Origin: Nitriliruptoraceae bacterium
GTDB lineage: Bacteria; Actinomycetota; Nitriliruptoria; Nitriliruptorales; Nitriliruptoraceae
Assembly: GCA_020832455.1 (NCBI GenBank)
Contig: JAFIEQ010000013.1
Span: forward strand, 1 to 47,930
Length of the DNA stretch: 47,930 nt
Reading direction: 5' to 3'
Under the pieces are notes generated by a model. That model made no database searches and was not told the origin of the DNA. It saw only the letters and a program-made list of their open reading frames with translations. How positions within the stretch are numbered: the stretch's first letter is position 1; every line of letters starts with the position of its first letter. Below are positions 39,734 to 47,930 of this stretch, one piece after another. A program made the position numbers and the translations under genes.

Positions 39734-40719
39734 GCGGGCGACTCCCCCTGGGTGGTCGGATCGATCGGGGTGGTCCGGTCGATCGGACGCTGTGGACCAC
39801 GCACCGTACTCCGTCCGTGGCGCCGCCGCGGGAGCCCCCGACCGGGTGCGTCGCGCCCCGGGGCGCGGTCCCCGGGTACGTCGTCCGGGTGCGTGTGGTC
39901 CCCGGACGGGCGATCCGCGGACGCGGGGTCCCACATGCGGTCGCCGACGGTGAGCAGCGCATCGAGGTCGCGGGCGGGCAGCACCAGGAACGCCTCGGCG
40001 GCACCCGTGCCCCCGCGGGTCGCCAACGAGCGCCAACGCGCGAGATCGATGGCCGCCTGCAGATCGAACGCCTGCGCCGCCGTCACGTGCGCGCGCAGCG
40101 CCGCGTGCTTCGCGGCGAGCGTCGCCGTGACGTCGATGACGTGGCTCGGCTGCGGGATCGGCGTGTGCGCCTCGTAGCCCCAGACGTGCTCGTGGTCCGG
40201 GAGCGCGGCGGCGACGGCCCGCGTGACCGCTCGGTGATCGGCGTGCCGCTCGAGCGCCCACGGCGTCAGCACGAGGTCGGGGCGGTCCTCGGTCGCGATG
40301 CGACGGATCGCGCGGGCGATGTCCGGGACGTGATCGGCGAGGTGACCGTCCGGCAGGCCCAGCGCGATCGGGGCCGGTAGCCCGAGTCTGGCCGCGGCGA
40401 TGCCGGCCTCCCGCCGTCGTCGGGTGGCGATCGTGCGCGTGGGCAGCACCGGGCCGATCGAGGCCTCGCCGTCCGAGACCAGCAGGAAGCTCACCCGGGT
40501 GCGCGCCGCCGTCCACCGGGCGACGGTGCCGCCGCAGCCGATCGATTCGTCGTCGGGATGGGGCGCGAGCAGCAGGACGTGGCGGGCACGCGGCAACGTG
40601 CCGAGCGGCAGCCCGGGCAACCCCAGCGACCCGAGTGCCAGGGCACCCGCCACGAACCCACCCGAGGATCGCGGTCGCAGCCGAGCAGCCGTGCGGAGCA
40701 CGGCCCGGGGCAGCATCAT
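39730..40719 (-). CDS. PIG-L/LmbE family de-N-acetylase
   Basis: LLLAPHPDDESIGCGGTVARW; LTPWALERHADHRAVTRAV. Confidence 0.9.
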   Translation of the reverse strand: MMLPRAVLRTAARLRPRSSGGFVAGALALGSLGLPGLPLGTLPRARHVLLLAPHPDDESIGCGGTVARWTAARTRVSFLLVSDGEASIGPVLPTRTIATRRRREAGIAAARLGLPAPIALGLPDGHLADHVPDIARAIRRIATEDRPDLVLTPWALERHADHRAVTRAVAAALPDHEHVWGYEAHTPIPQPSHVIDVTATLAAKHAALRAHVTAAQAFDLQAAIDLARWRSLATRGGTGAAEAFLVLPARDLDALLTVGDRMWDPASADRPSGDHTHPDDVPGDRAPGRDAPGRGLPRRRHGRSTVRGPQRPIDRTTPIDPTTQGESPA

Positions 40720-41894
40720 GCGCGGGCGAGACGGTCGTGGGGTCTGGCGTGTGGTGTCGGGCGCCCGGCGCCGTGACGTGTCAGCATGGCCGCCACCGTG
40801 CGGTCCCAGCGGTACTCGGCGGCACGTGCCCGGGCAGCGTGACCACGCACCTGTGGATCGATCCGACGGACCGCGAGCACCGCCTCGGCGAGCCGTTCGC
40901 CGTCGGCGTCGGCCGTCGCACCCGCCGTGGTCACGCGTCGCTGCGGGCTCGGGATACCCAGCAGGGCCGGCACGGCGCCGGACGCGACGGTGACCACCGC
41001 CAGGCCGCAGGCGAGCGCCTCCAGGGCCGCGAGCCCGAAGGCTTCGGTCGGACACGTCGCGAGCGCGACGTCCGCGCCCACGAGCGCGGCCGCGACCTCT
41101 CGAGCGGCCACGTGCCCGCGGAAGGTCACCGGCAGCCGGTCCTGGCGTACCCGCGCTTCCAGCCGGGGACGCAACGGGCCATCACCGATCAGGACGAGCT
41201 CGTGGTGGACACCCCGGCGGACCAGGGCGTGGGAGACGTCCAGGGCGAGTCCGGGACGCTTCTCCCGGGAGAGCCGCGCGACCTGGACCAGTCGCAGGAT
41301 CCCGGCAGACGCCGCGTCCGCGCCACCCGTCGAGCCCGGATCGAGCGGTCGGAAGCGCGCGGGGTCGACACCGAGCGGGATGACCTGCACCCGCGGGTCG
41401 CCCCGGAACCCCTCGGCGCTGTAGGGACTGGCGACGACCACGCCACCGACACGTCGGATCAGCCGGCGGTTCGCCGCCCGTTCCATCATCGGTGCCAGGA
41501 CGCCGAGGTGGGCGACGTGGCGCAGCGTCGTCTCGAGGCGTTCGTGGACCACCAGCGTGGTCGCGATCCCCTGCCGGGCGGCCCAGGGCGCGACCCATGG
41601 CAGGGTGAAGCGGTCGTGGATCTCGATCGCATCGGGCGCCATCGAGCGCAGCGTCCGGCGCACGAGGGTCCGGTCGGTCAGCACCCGGTAGCCGCCGGAG
41701 TTCGGCAGGCGACGCCCCGGCAGTTCGATCCAGTGGGTGCGATCCGCACGGTGCTCGGAGGCGGGCCGTGAGCCGGGGACCACCACCACGCGCTCGTGGC
41801 CGGCGCGCAGGTAGCCCTCCCCGAGCCGTTCCACGACGGTCCGGATCTCACCCGAGGTGGGGGTGATCAGGTTCGCGAGCTGCAGGATCCGCAT
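40716..41894 (-). CDS. Glycosyltransferase family 4
   Basis: TPTSGEIRTVVERLGEGYLRAGH; VIPLGVDPARFRP; RLSREKRPGLAL; CPTEAFGLAALEALACGLAVV. Confidence 0.9.
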   Translation of the reverse strand: MRILQLANLITPTSGEIRTVVERLGEGYLRAGHERVVVVPGSRPASEHRADRTHWIELPGRRLPNSGGYRVLTDRTLVRRTLRSMAPDAIEIHDRFTLPWVAPWAARQGIATTLVVHERLETTLRHVAHLGVLAPMMERAANRRLIRRVGGVVVASPYSAEGFRGDPRVQVIPLGVDPARFRPLDPGSTGGADAASAGILRLVQVARLSREKRPGLALDVSHALVRRGVHHELVLIGDGPLRPRLEARVRQDRLPVTFRGHVAAREVAAALVGADVALATCPTEAFGLAALEALACGLAVVTVASGAVPALLGIPSPQRRVTTAGATADADGERLAEAVLAVRRIDPQVRGHAARARAAEYRWDRTVAAMLTRHGAGRPTPHARPHDRLARA

Positions 41895-41896
41895 GC

Positions 41897-43042
41897 TCAG
41901 GCCGCCACGGACGGGCGGGACGCAGCAGCTGGGCGCACGGCTCGGGGTCGAGTCGCCCTGGCGATGACGTCGGCGTAGTGCCCCTCCAGCTCGTCGATGA
42001 CGCGGTCCCAGGACCGGTCGAGGACGCTGTGGCGGGCCCGTCGTCCGTAGGCGAGCCGCGCGTTGGGGGAGATCGCCAGGGCGGCGACCGCCTCGCGCAA
42101 CGCGAACGGGTCGTCGGGATCGACCAGCAGACCGGTGCGACCGCCGGTCACGAGGTCGACCGGTCCACCGACCGCCGAGGCGACGACGGGGACGCCTGAG
42201 GCCAGTGCCTCCTGCACCGCCTGCGAGAAGGTCTCGTGGCGGCCCGGGTGGACGAACACGTCCAGGTCCGCGTAGGCCCGCGACAGCGCCGTCCCGTCCA
42301 ACGCGCCGGTGAACCGGGCGAAGGGGAGTCGTCGTTCGAGGCGTCGGCGCTCGGAGCCGTGGCCGACGATCACCAGCTCGATCCCGGGGACGTCGCGCAG
42401 GACGGCGAGCCGTTCGAGGCGCTTCTCCGGGGCCAACCGCCCGACGTAGCCGACCCGGACCGGCGTGCCCGCTCGAGGCAGCGCACGGCGACGGTGTGCG
42501 GGGGAGAACGCCTCGAGGTCCACGCCTCGGCCCCACCGGTGGACATCGGTCAGGCCGTGCCGCTCCAGGTCGTCGACGGCGGCCCGTGACGGGGCCAGGG
42601 TCCGGTCCGCGGCCTCGTGCACCCGGCGCAGGTACCGCCACAACGGGCCGGCGACGGATCCGAGGTGGTACTGGCTCGCGAACCCGGCGAGGTCGGTCTG
42701 GTAGATCGCGACGCTGGGCAGGCCCAGGTCCCGGGCGATGACGGCGCCACGGGCCGCCACCGATGCCGGCGAGGCGAGGTGGACGACATCGGGTGCGTGG
42801 CGGGCCAGCGTTCGGCGCAGCTGCGGCGTGGGCAGACCCAGGGGGAAGTCGCGGCACAGCGGCAGCGGGATGGCCGGCAGACGGACGACCGGGATCCCCC
42901 GGTGGGTGTCGGGTCCCGGTCCGGGCGCGATCACGAGGGGATCGTGGCCGCGCTGCGCGAGGTGTTCGATCACCATCCGGACCGACCGGCTGACCCCGTT
43001 GACGGTCGGGAGGAACGACTCCGTGACGACCGCGATCCTCAC
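41897..43042 (-). CDS. Glycosyltransferase family 4 (alpha-mannosyltransferase-like)
   Basis: VRIAVVTESFLPTVNGVSRSV; RWGRGVDLEAFSP; YVGRLAPEKRLERL; HETFSQAVQEALASGVPVVAS; GTG start. Confidence 0.9.
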   Translation of the reverse strand: MRIAVVTESFLPTVNGVSRSVRMVIEHLAQRGHDPLVIAPGPGPDTHRGIPVVRLPAIPLPLCRDFPLGLPTPQLRRTLARHAPDVVHLASPASVAARGAVIARDLGLPSVAIYQTDLAGFASQYHLGSVAGPLWRYLRRVHEAADRTLAPSRAAVDDLERHGLTDVHRWGRGVDLEAFSPAHRRRALPRAGTPVRVGYVGRLAPEKRLERLAVLRDVPGIELVIVGHGSERRRLERRLPFARFTGALDGTALSRAYADLDVFVHPGRHETFSQAVQEALASGVPVVASAVGGPVDLVTGGRTGLLVDPDDPFALREAVAALAISPNARLAYGRRARHSVLDRSWDRVIDELEGHYADVIARATRPRAVRPAAASRPSVAA

Positions 43043-43191
43043 GCCAGTACCGCCGTGCGGTCGCGCTCGGCGTGGTGGTGCGTGCCGGGACGGGCGTCCG
43101 GCTGGTCGCACGGCCCGGTGGGGGTCGCGTCCGGCGGTCGGACCGAACGCAGCGGGCGGGCCAGGGTGACCCGCTCGACGCGGCGGCCCAT
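43039..43191 (-). CDS. Small uncalled ORF (50 aa) between the GNAT-like and GT4 genes
   Basis: MGRRVERVTLARPLRSVRPPDATPTGPCDQPDARPGTHHHAERDRTAVLA*; starts 3 nt after the GNAT-like stop; TGA overlaps the GTG start of GT4 (GTGA). Confidence 0.4.
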   Translation of the reverse strand: MGRRVERVTLARPLRSVRPPDATPTGPCDQPDARPGTHHHAERDRTAVLA

Positions 43192-43194
43192 GAG

Positions 43195-43965
43195 TCAGGT
43201 GAACGTCCGGTTGGGCTGACGGTGCACCACGGATGCGCCGGCCCGGGCCGCCGCCGCGAGGGACCGACCCGCGGGGACCGTGACCTCGCCGTACCAGCCG
43301 GGCAGTCCCGCGGCGGCGACGGCGGCGTCCATGGCCGCGACCAGGTCGAACCCGACACGTCGCGCCCTGGCGGACCGAGCCAGGTTGATGTGGGCGTGCG
43401 CGGGGAACGGTGGACGCGGTCCGCGGCGCCACGCCACCCACCCGTCGTGGATCCGCAGGCGTACGAACCGCCGTGCGTCCCCGCGGATGCGGCCGGTGGC
43501 CACCCCGAGTCCGGCGTGCACCACCCAGCCGAGCGCCTGGCGGGTCTGGTGGCGTCGGTGGGCCTGCTCGTCGAGGCAGCCGAGGAGGTAGCCGACGATC
43601 GCGTCGTCGTCCTCGACCACGATGACGAGGCCATCGGACAGGTAGGCGTCCAGACAGAGCCGCTCGTAGCGTGCCAGGCAGTCGCGGGCGCCGAGTACCG
43701 AACCGGGCAGCGGGTCACCCGCCAGGATCGTGGTCCGGAACAGGGCGCGGATGGCGAGGTGGTCCGTGGGGCGGGCGGGTCGGAGTCGGGGGCGCGGCGT
43801 CGGTAGGTCGACGGATGGGGCGGTGGGTCCCACGGTCGGTCGGTCGGTGGGTCGGTCGGCGGCGATCGTGGAGGGCACGGAGCGTTCGGACACCACGGGT
43901 CCCGTTCGTCGGATGCTCCGACTCCACCGCGTCCGGGTGAACGCGGCACGGACACCGGGTGACAC
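43195..43965 (-). CDS. GNAT-like acetyltransferase
   Basis: LRPARPTDHLAIRALFRTTI...IVVEDDDAIVGYLLGCLDE...LGWVVHAG...AHAHINLARSARARRVGFDLVAAM; start uncertain. Confidence 0.6.
   Translation of the reverse strand: MSPGVRAAFTRTRWSRSIRRTGPVVSERSVPSTIAADRPTDRPTVGPTAPSVDLPTPRPRLRPARPTDHLAIRALFRTTILAGDPLPGSVLGARDCLARYERLCLDAYLSDGLVIVVEDDDAIVGYLLGCLDEQAHRRHQTRQALGWVVHAGLGVATGRIRGDARRFVRLRIHDGWVAWRRGPRPPFPAHAHINLARSARARRVGFDLVAAMDAAVAAAGLPGWYGEVTVPAGRSLAAAARAGASVVHRQPNRTFT
43833..43856. repeat. Tetranucleotide repeat (CGGT)6 with one mismatch
   Basis: cggtcggtcggtcggtgggtcggt; encodes PTDRPTDRPT on the minus strand. Confidence 0.9.
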
Positions 43966-44071
43966 GCGACCGGTGTCGACGTGACCTGATGGTGGCCGTC
44001 ACCGAACGGTCATCCGCCCGTGACGTGGCCGTCCCGCGACCGGGCCGTCCGGCTCGTCGGACCGGGGGAGG

Positions 44072-45436
44072 TCAGCTCCGGGTCGCGTCCGCGATCCCGT
44101 CTGCGAGGTCGACGTAGAGCTGGGCGGACAACCCGAGCGAGGTCGTGTCGATGCGTTCGTCGTGACCGTGGAACCGACGCTGGAACTGGGCCAGGGACAT
44201 CGACGGGTCGTACATGCCCGCGCCGTAGCTCGGCACGCCGCGCATCCGGAAGAACGCGGCGTCCGTCCCGCCGACGACCATCCACGGCAGCACCTCGGCG
44301 CCGTCGTGGACCGCGGCCGCCCGCCGGGCCAGCAGGTCGAACATCGGGGTCTCGATCGGGGAGCGCGTCGCGGTCCGCCCGTCGATCACCGGGGTGACGG
44401 TCACCCGGTCGGCGAGGTCCCCGAGCGCGTCGGCGACCATGCGGTCCACGTCGGCCTCCTCGACCCCGGGCAGGGTCCGGATGTCGATGTCGAGTTCCAC
44501 GGTGTCGGGGATGACGTTGGTCTTGATCCCGCCGCGCACCATGTTGGGGGAGAAGGTCGTGTGCACGACCGCGTGGGCGTAGCCGGCCTGGCCGGCGTCG
44601 AGCGCCCCGATCGCCTCGCGCACCCGGCCCGGGTCGAGCAGCGCCTCGCGCAGCGCGTCCGGGACGTCGAGGCCGGCGACCCAACCGGTCCAGAACGAGT
44701 GCAGCTGCGGTGCCGGGTCGTAGGCGTCGATGCGCCGCACGACCTCCGCGGCGGTGACCAGCGCGTTGTCCGCCCCGAACGGCATGGAGCCGTGGCCGGG
44801 AGTGCCGTGCACGGTCAGCCGCCGCCAGGCCACCCCCTTCTCCGCGGCGGCGAACACGACCCGCATACCGTCCGGCGCGTCGAGGGTCATCCCGCCCGAC
44901 TCCGTCAGCACGTAGTCACATGCGACCTCGTCCCAGGCGTTGGCGCAGATCCAGTTCGCCCCCCAGGTACCGCCCGCCTCCTCGTCGGCCACGGCCAGGA
45001 ACCGCACCGTCGACGCCGGCGGTCGCCCGCGGGTCGCGAGGTGGGCGAACGAGGTGGCCATCGCCGAGGTGAGGTTGAGCATGTCGACCGCACCCCGACC
45101 CCACACCTCGCCGTCGATCAGCTCCCCACCGAAGGGGTCGTGACGCCACTCCGCCGCGTTGACGGGGACGACGTCGGTGTGGCCGAGCAACAGGATCGTG
45201 GGCGCGTCCGGGTCGCTGCCCGGCAGGGTGTGCACCACGCTGCGGCGCCCCGGGAGCGGCTCGAAGACCGTGCGTCCGACGCCCGGGAGCCCGTCGAGCG
45301 CGTCGTCGATCACGCTCGCGTTGCGGTGCTCCTCACCCGAGCCCGGGGTGCCGTCGTTCACGCAGGCGCCGCGGATCAGCGCCTGCAACAGCTCGGTCGT
45401 CGGACCGGTCAGGGGCGGATCGGCGCGGCGTGACAC
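44072..45436 (-). CDS. M20/M25/M40 family metallopeptidase
   Basis: ILLLGHTDVVPVNAAEWRHDPFGGELIDGEVWGRGAVDM; VADEEAGG; GGTDAAFFR. Confidence 0.92.
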   Translation of the reverse strand: MSRRADPPLTGPTTELLQALIRGACVNDGTPGSGEEHRNASVIDDALDGLPGVGRTVFEPLPGRRSVVHTLPGSDPDAPTILLLGHTDVVPVNAAEWRHDPFGGELIDGEVWGRGAVDMLNLTSAMATSFAHLATRGRPPASTVRFLAVADEEAGGTWGANWICANAWDEVACDYVLTESGGMTLDAPDGMRVVFAAAEKGVAWRRLTVHGTPGHGSMPFGADNALVTAAEVVRRIDAYDPAPQLHSFWTGWVAGLDVPDALREALLDPGRVREAIGALDAGQAGYAHAVVHTTFSPNMVRGGIKTNVIPDTVELDIDIRTLPGVEEADVDRMVADALGDLADRVTVTPVIDGRTATRSPIETPMFDLLARRAAAVHDGAEVLPWMVVGGTDAAFFRMRGVPSYGAGMYDPSMSLAQFQRRFHGHDERIDTTSLGLSAQLYVDLADGIADATRS

Positions 45437-45539
45437 GTGTCGGGCACCTCGGGTGGGGTCCGGACGAGACTAGGCCCCGCCGGGGACCATCCGGACGACG
45501 GCACCGTCCCGCCCGACGAGGTCCCCGCGAGCGTCGCAA

Positions 45540-45905
45540 TCAGCCGCGGCCGAGCAACGTCTCCAGCCCCCAGGACACCAGCGACATGATGATCGCGGCC
45601 AGGAAGGTCCAGCCGAAGCCGTCGCTGACCAGCCCGAGGTCGAGTGCGCCGGAGATCGCGACCACCAACGCCAGCACGATGGCGTTGACGACCAACAGGA
45701 ACAACCCGAGCGTCAGCACGATCGCGGGCAGCGACAGGACCGTGAGGATCGGTCGCACGATCACGTTGACGACGCCCAGGATGAGGGCGATCACGAGGAA
45801 CGCCGGGATCGACCCGTCCCCGAACTCGAAGTCGAAGCCGTCGAGCAGGGTGACCGCGACCCACAGCGCAGCGGCGTTGATCAGCACACGGATGACGATG
45901 CCCAC
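45540..45905 (-). CDS. Phage holin family (4_2-like) small membrane protein
   Basis: Four TM helices, ILGVVNVIVRPILTVLSLPAIVLTLGLFLLVVNAIVL. Confidence 0.85.
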   Translation of the reverse strand: MGIVIRVLINAAALWVAVTLLDGFDFEFGDGSIPAFLVIALILGVVNVIVRPILTVLSLPAIVLTLGLFLLVVNAIVLALVVAISGALDLGLVSDGFGWTFLAAIIMSLVSWGLETLLGRG

Positions 45906-45999
45906 GGTTGCTCCCGCTGGTCGGCGTTCGGGCGCACGCTAGTCGCGCCGGCTCGTCGCCTCCTACCGTCGTCCCCCGACCGACGACCGGGACCCCCCC

Positions 46000-46443
46000 A
46001 TGGGCCGCATGCGCCACCTCGATGTCGCCGCCGAGTTCCCGGCGGCGCCGACCGCTGCGTGGCGTCTGCTGGTCGACACCCGCACCTGGTCGAGCTGGGG
46101 TCCGACCATCCTCGACGTGGCGTGCGATCCGCCGCTGATCGGGCCGGGCCGCCACGGACGGATCCGCACCGTCGCGGGCGTGTGGGTGCCCTTCGAGGTC
46201 ACGGGGTTCGAACCCGGGGTGAGCTGGCACTGGCGCGTCGCCGGGGTCCCGGCCACCGGACACCGCGTGGAGCCGACCGCCACCGGCGTGCGGGTGGTGT
46301 TCGAGGTCCCCGTGCTCGCCGCGCCCTACACCGCGGTGTGCCGGCTGGCCCTGCGCCGCATCGGCCGGGTGCTCGCCGACCCGGTCGATCCCGACGCGGA
46401 CGACGACGCAGGCACGGACCCGGACTCGGCGGAGCGCTCGTGA
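46000..46443 (+). CDS. SRPBCC family protein
   Basis: MRHLDVAAEFPAAPTAAWRLLVDTRTWSSWGPTILDV...GRIRTVAGVWVPFEVTGFEPGVSWHWRV. Confidence 0.82.
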   Translation: MGRMRHLDVAAEFPAAPTAAWRLLVDTRTWSSWGPTILDVACDPPLIGPGRHGRIRTVAGVWVPFEVTGFEPGVSWHWRVAGVPATGHRVEPTATGVRVVFEVPVLAAPYTAVCRLALRRIGRVLADPVDPDADDDAGTDPDSAERS

Positions 46444-47930
46444 CCCGCGACTGGCGGGCGGGCATGGCGGCGGACCCGTTGCCCGTGGACGCGGTGCTCG
46501 ACCGGATCGTCGCCCACGTCCGCGACCACCGACGCCTCGTGCTGGAGGCGCCACCGGGGGCGGGCAAGACCACCCGTGTGCCGCTCGCCCTGCTGGACGC
46601 CGATCCGCCCGGACGGATCGTGGTGCTCGAACCGCGCCGGGTGGCGGCCCGGGCCGCGGCGGCACGCCTGGCCGCGCAGCTGGGCGAACCGGTCGGCCAG
46701 ACGGTCGGTGTCACCACCCGCGAGGACCGACGGACCTCCCGGGCGACCCGGATCGAGCTGGTCACCGACGGCATCGTGCTGCGTCGGCTCCAGCGGGACC
46801 CCGGGTTGGCGGGCACGGGCGTGCTGGTCTTCGACGAGTTCCACGAACGCCGCCTCGACGCCGACCTCGCGCTCGCGTTCGCGTGGGAGACCCGGGGCGC
46901 GCTGCGCGACGATCTGGCCCTGGTCGTCGCGTCGGCGACCCTGCCCGGGGCACGCATCGCGGCCCTGCTCGACGACGCGCCGATCGTGCGCGCGGAGGGC
47001 CGCACCTTCCCGGTGGCCACCGAGCACCGCGACCGGGTGGACGTGCGGGCGCTGCCCGAGGAGGCGGCACGCACGGTCGTCGAGGTGCTCGACGACCCGG
47101 CCACCACCGGGGACGTGCTGGTGTTCCTGCCCGGCGTGCGCGAGATCGGTCGCGCCACCCGCGCCCTGGCCGGGATCACGGGCACGGACGTCGTGGTCCT
47201 GGCGTTGCACGGCCGGTTGTCCGGCGACGAGCAGGACCGCGCGTTGCGTCCGGATCCCCAGGGCCGGCGCAAGGTCGTGCTCGCCACCGACGTGGCCGAG
47301 TCCAGCCTGACCATCGACGGCATCCGGGTCGTGGTCGACGCGGGGCGGTCCCGCGAGCCCCGCTTCGATCCGGCGACGGGGATGGGCGGCCTGGTCACGG
47401 TCCCGGCCTCGCGCGCCAGCGCCACGCAGCGGGCCGGCCGGGCGGGACGCACCGCGCCGGGCCGGGTGGTGCGGCTGTGGCCGGCGCGCGAGCACGCGGG
47501 ACGTGATGCCGCCCCGCGTCCGGCGATCGCGACCGACGATCTGACGGCCGCCGCGCTCGAGGTGGCGGCCTGGGGGGCCGAGGTGGCCGAGCTGGCGCTG
47601 TTGGATCAGCCGCCCGACGCCGCCTGGGAGGGTGCCACCGCCACGTTGCGCGAGCTCGGGGCGATCGACGGCGCCGGCCGGATCACCGCGCACGGTCGGC
47701 TGTTGGCCGACCTGCCCGTCCACCCCCGGGTCGGGCACCTGCTCATCCACGCCCGGGACCGCGGCACGGGCAGGCTCGGGACGGAGCTCGCGGCGGTGCT
47801 CGGCGACCGGGACCCGCTGGCCACCTCACCCACCGCGCCGTGCGCCGACCTGGCCGCCCGCGTGCGGGTGCTGCGTGGCGGTCAGGCGCCCCCGGGGACC
47901 CGGGTCCGCCGCGCCGCGCTGGCCCCTGCC
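46440..47930 (+). CDS. hrpB: ATP-dependent helicase HrpB, partial (runs off window)
   Basis: LEAPPGAGKTTRVPLALL (Walker A), VFDEFHERRLDADLALA, ASATLPG, VVLATDVAESSLTIDGIRVVVDAG, QRAGRAGR; GTG start overlaps the SRPBCC stop; absent from the ORF track because no stop is reached. Confidence 0.93.
   Translation, partial: MTRDWRAGMAADPLPVDAVLDRIVAHVRDHRRLVLEAPPGAGKTTRVPLALLDADPPGRIVVLEPRRVAARAAAARLAAQLGEPVGQTVGVTTREDRRTSRATRIELVTDGIVLRRLQRDPGLAGTGVLVFDEFHERRLDADLALAFAWETRGALRDDLALVVASATLPGARIAALLDDAPIVRAEGRTFPVATEHRDRVDVRALPEEAARTVVEVLDDPATTGDVLVFLPGVREIGRATRALAGITGTDVVVLALHGRLSGDEQDRALRPDPQGRRKVVLATDVAESSLTIDGIRVVVDAGRSREPRFDPATGMGGLVTVPASRASATQRAGRAGRTAPGRVVRLWPAREHAGRDAAPRPAIATDDLTAAALEVAAWGAEVAELALLDQPPDAAWEGATATLRELGAIDGAGRITAHGRLLADLPVHPRVGHLLIHARDRGTGRLGTELAAVLGDRDPLATSPTAPCADLAARVRVLRGGQAPPGTRVRRAALAPA

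Noticed and set aside
36288-43042. Calling the GT4/PIG-L unit mycothiol biosynthesis (mshA/mshB)
   Set aside because: Two GT4s, a flotillin and no mshC/mshD ligase or Cys-GlcN acyltransferase signature; the PIG-L carries an N-terminal hydrophobic segment. Only the general chemistry is similar.
46576-47506. Plus-strand ORFs 46576-47310 and 46883-47506
   Set aside because: Alternate frames inside hrpB; the true frame runs off the window and so was not listed in the track.
46199-47750. Overlapping minus-strand ORFs of 417 and 474 aa over hrpB
   Set aside because: The hrpB plus frame has intact helicase motifs; the minus frames are Arg/Ser/Asp-rich shadows.

Overview
High-GC actinobacterial-type chromosomal window. 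It starts with a low-complexity C-rich 60 nt, probably a contig end, and ends inside an hrpB helicase gene. About 50 protein-coding genes are supported on both strands; no rRNA, tRNA, CRISPR array or intact transposon was seen. Most of the window is ordinary metabolism and membrane genes: SDRs, aldo/keto reductases, MFS, BCAT, GuaB1, M20 peptidase and LLM oxidoreductase. The points that stand out are: (1) a heliorhodopsin gene (12288-13070), transcribed divergently from an SDR that resembles the retinol-dehydrogenase class; (2) a tightly coupled minus-strand unit (43965->36288) joining a GNAT-like protein, an uncalled 50-aa ORF, two GT4 glycosyltransferases, a PIG-L/LmbE de-N-acetylase, a flotillin, a protein with pentapeptide-like repeats, and a DUF4126 membrane protein; (3) a uridine-kinase-like P-loop kinase translationally coupled to a divergent GH13-like enzyme that keeps a recognisable catalytic triad; (4) an arsenic operon with an ArsR-ArsC fusion, an aquaglyceroporin and a second ArsC; (5) a higBA toxin-antitoxin module bracketed by two long hairpins and next to an orphan coding fragment. 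All family calls come from reading motifs in the translations; no database search was run.
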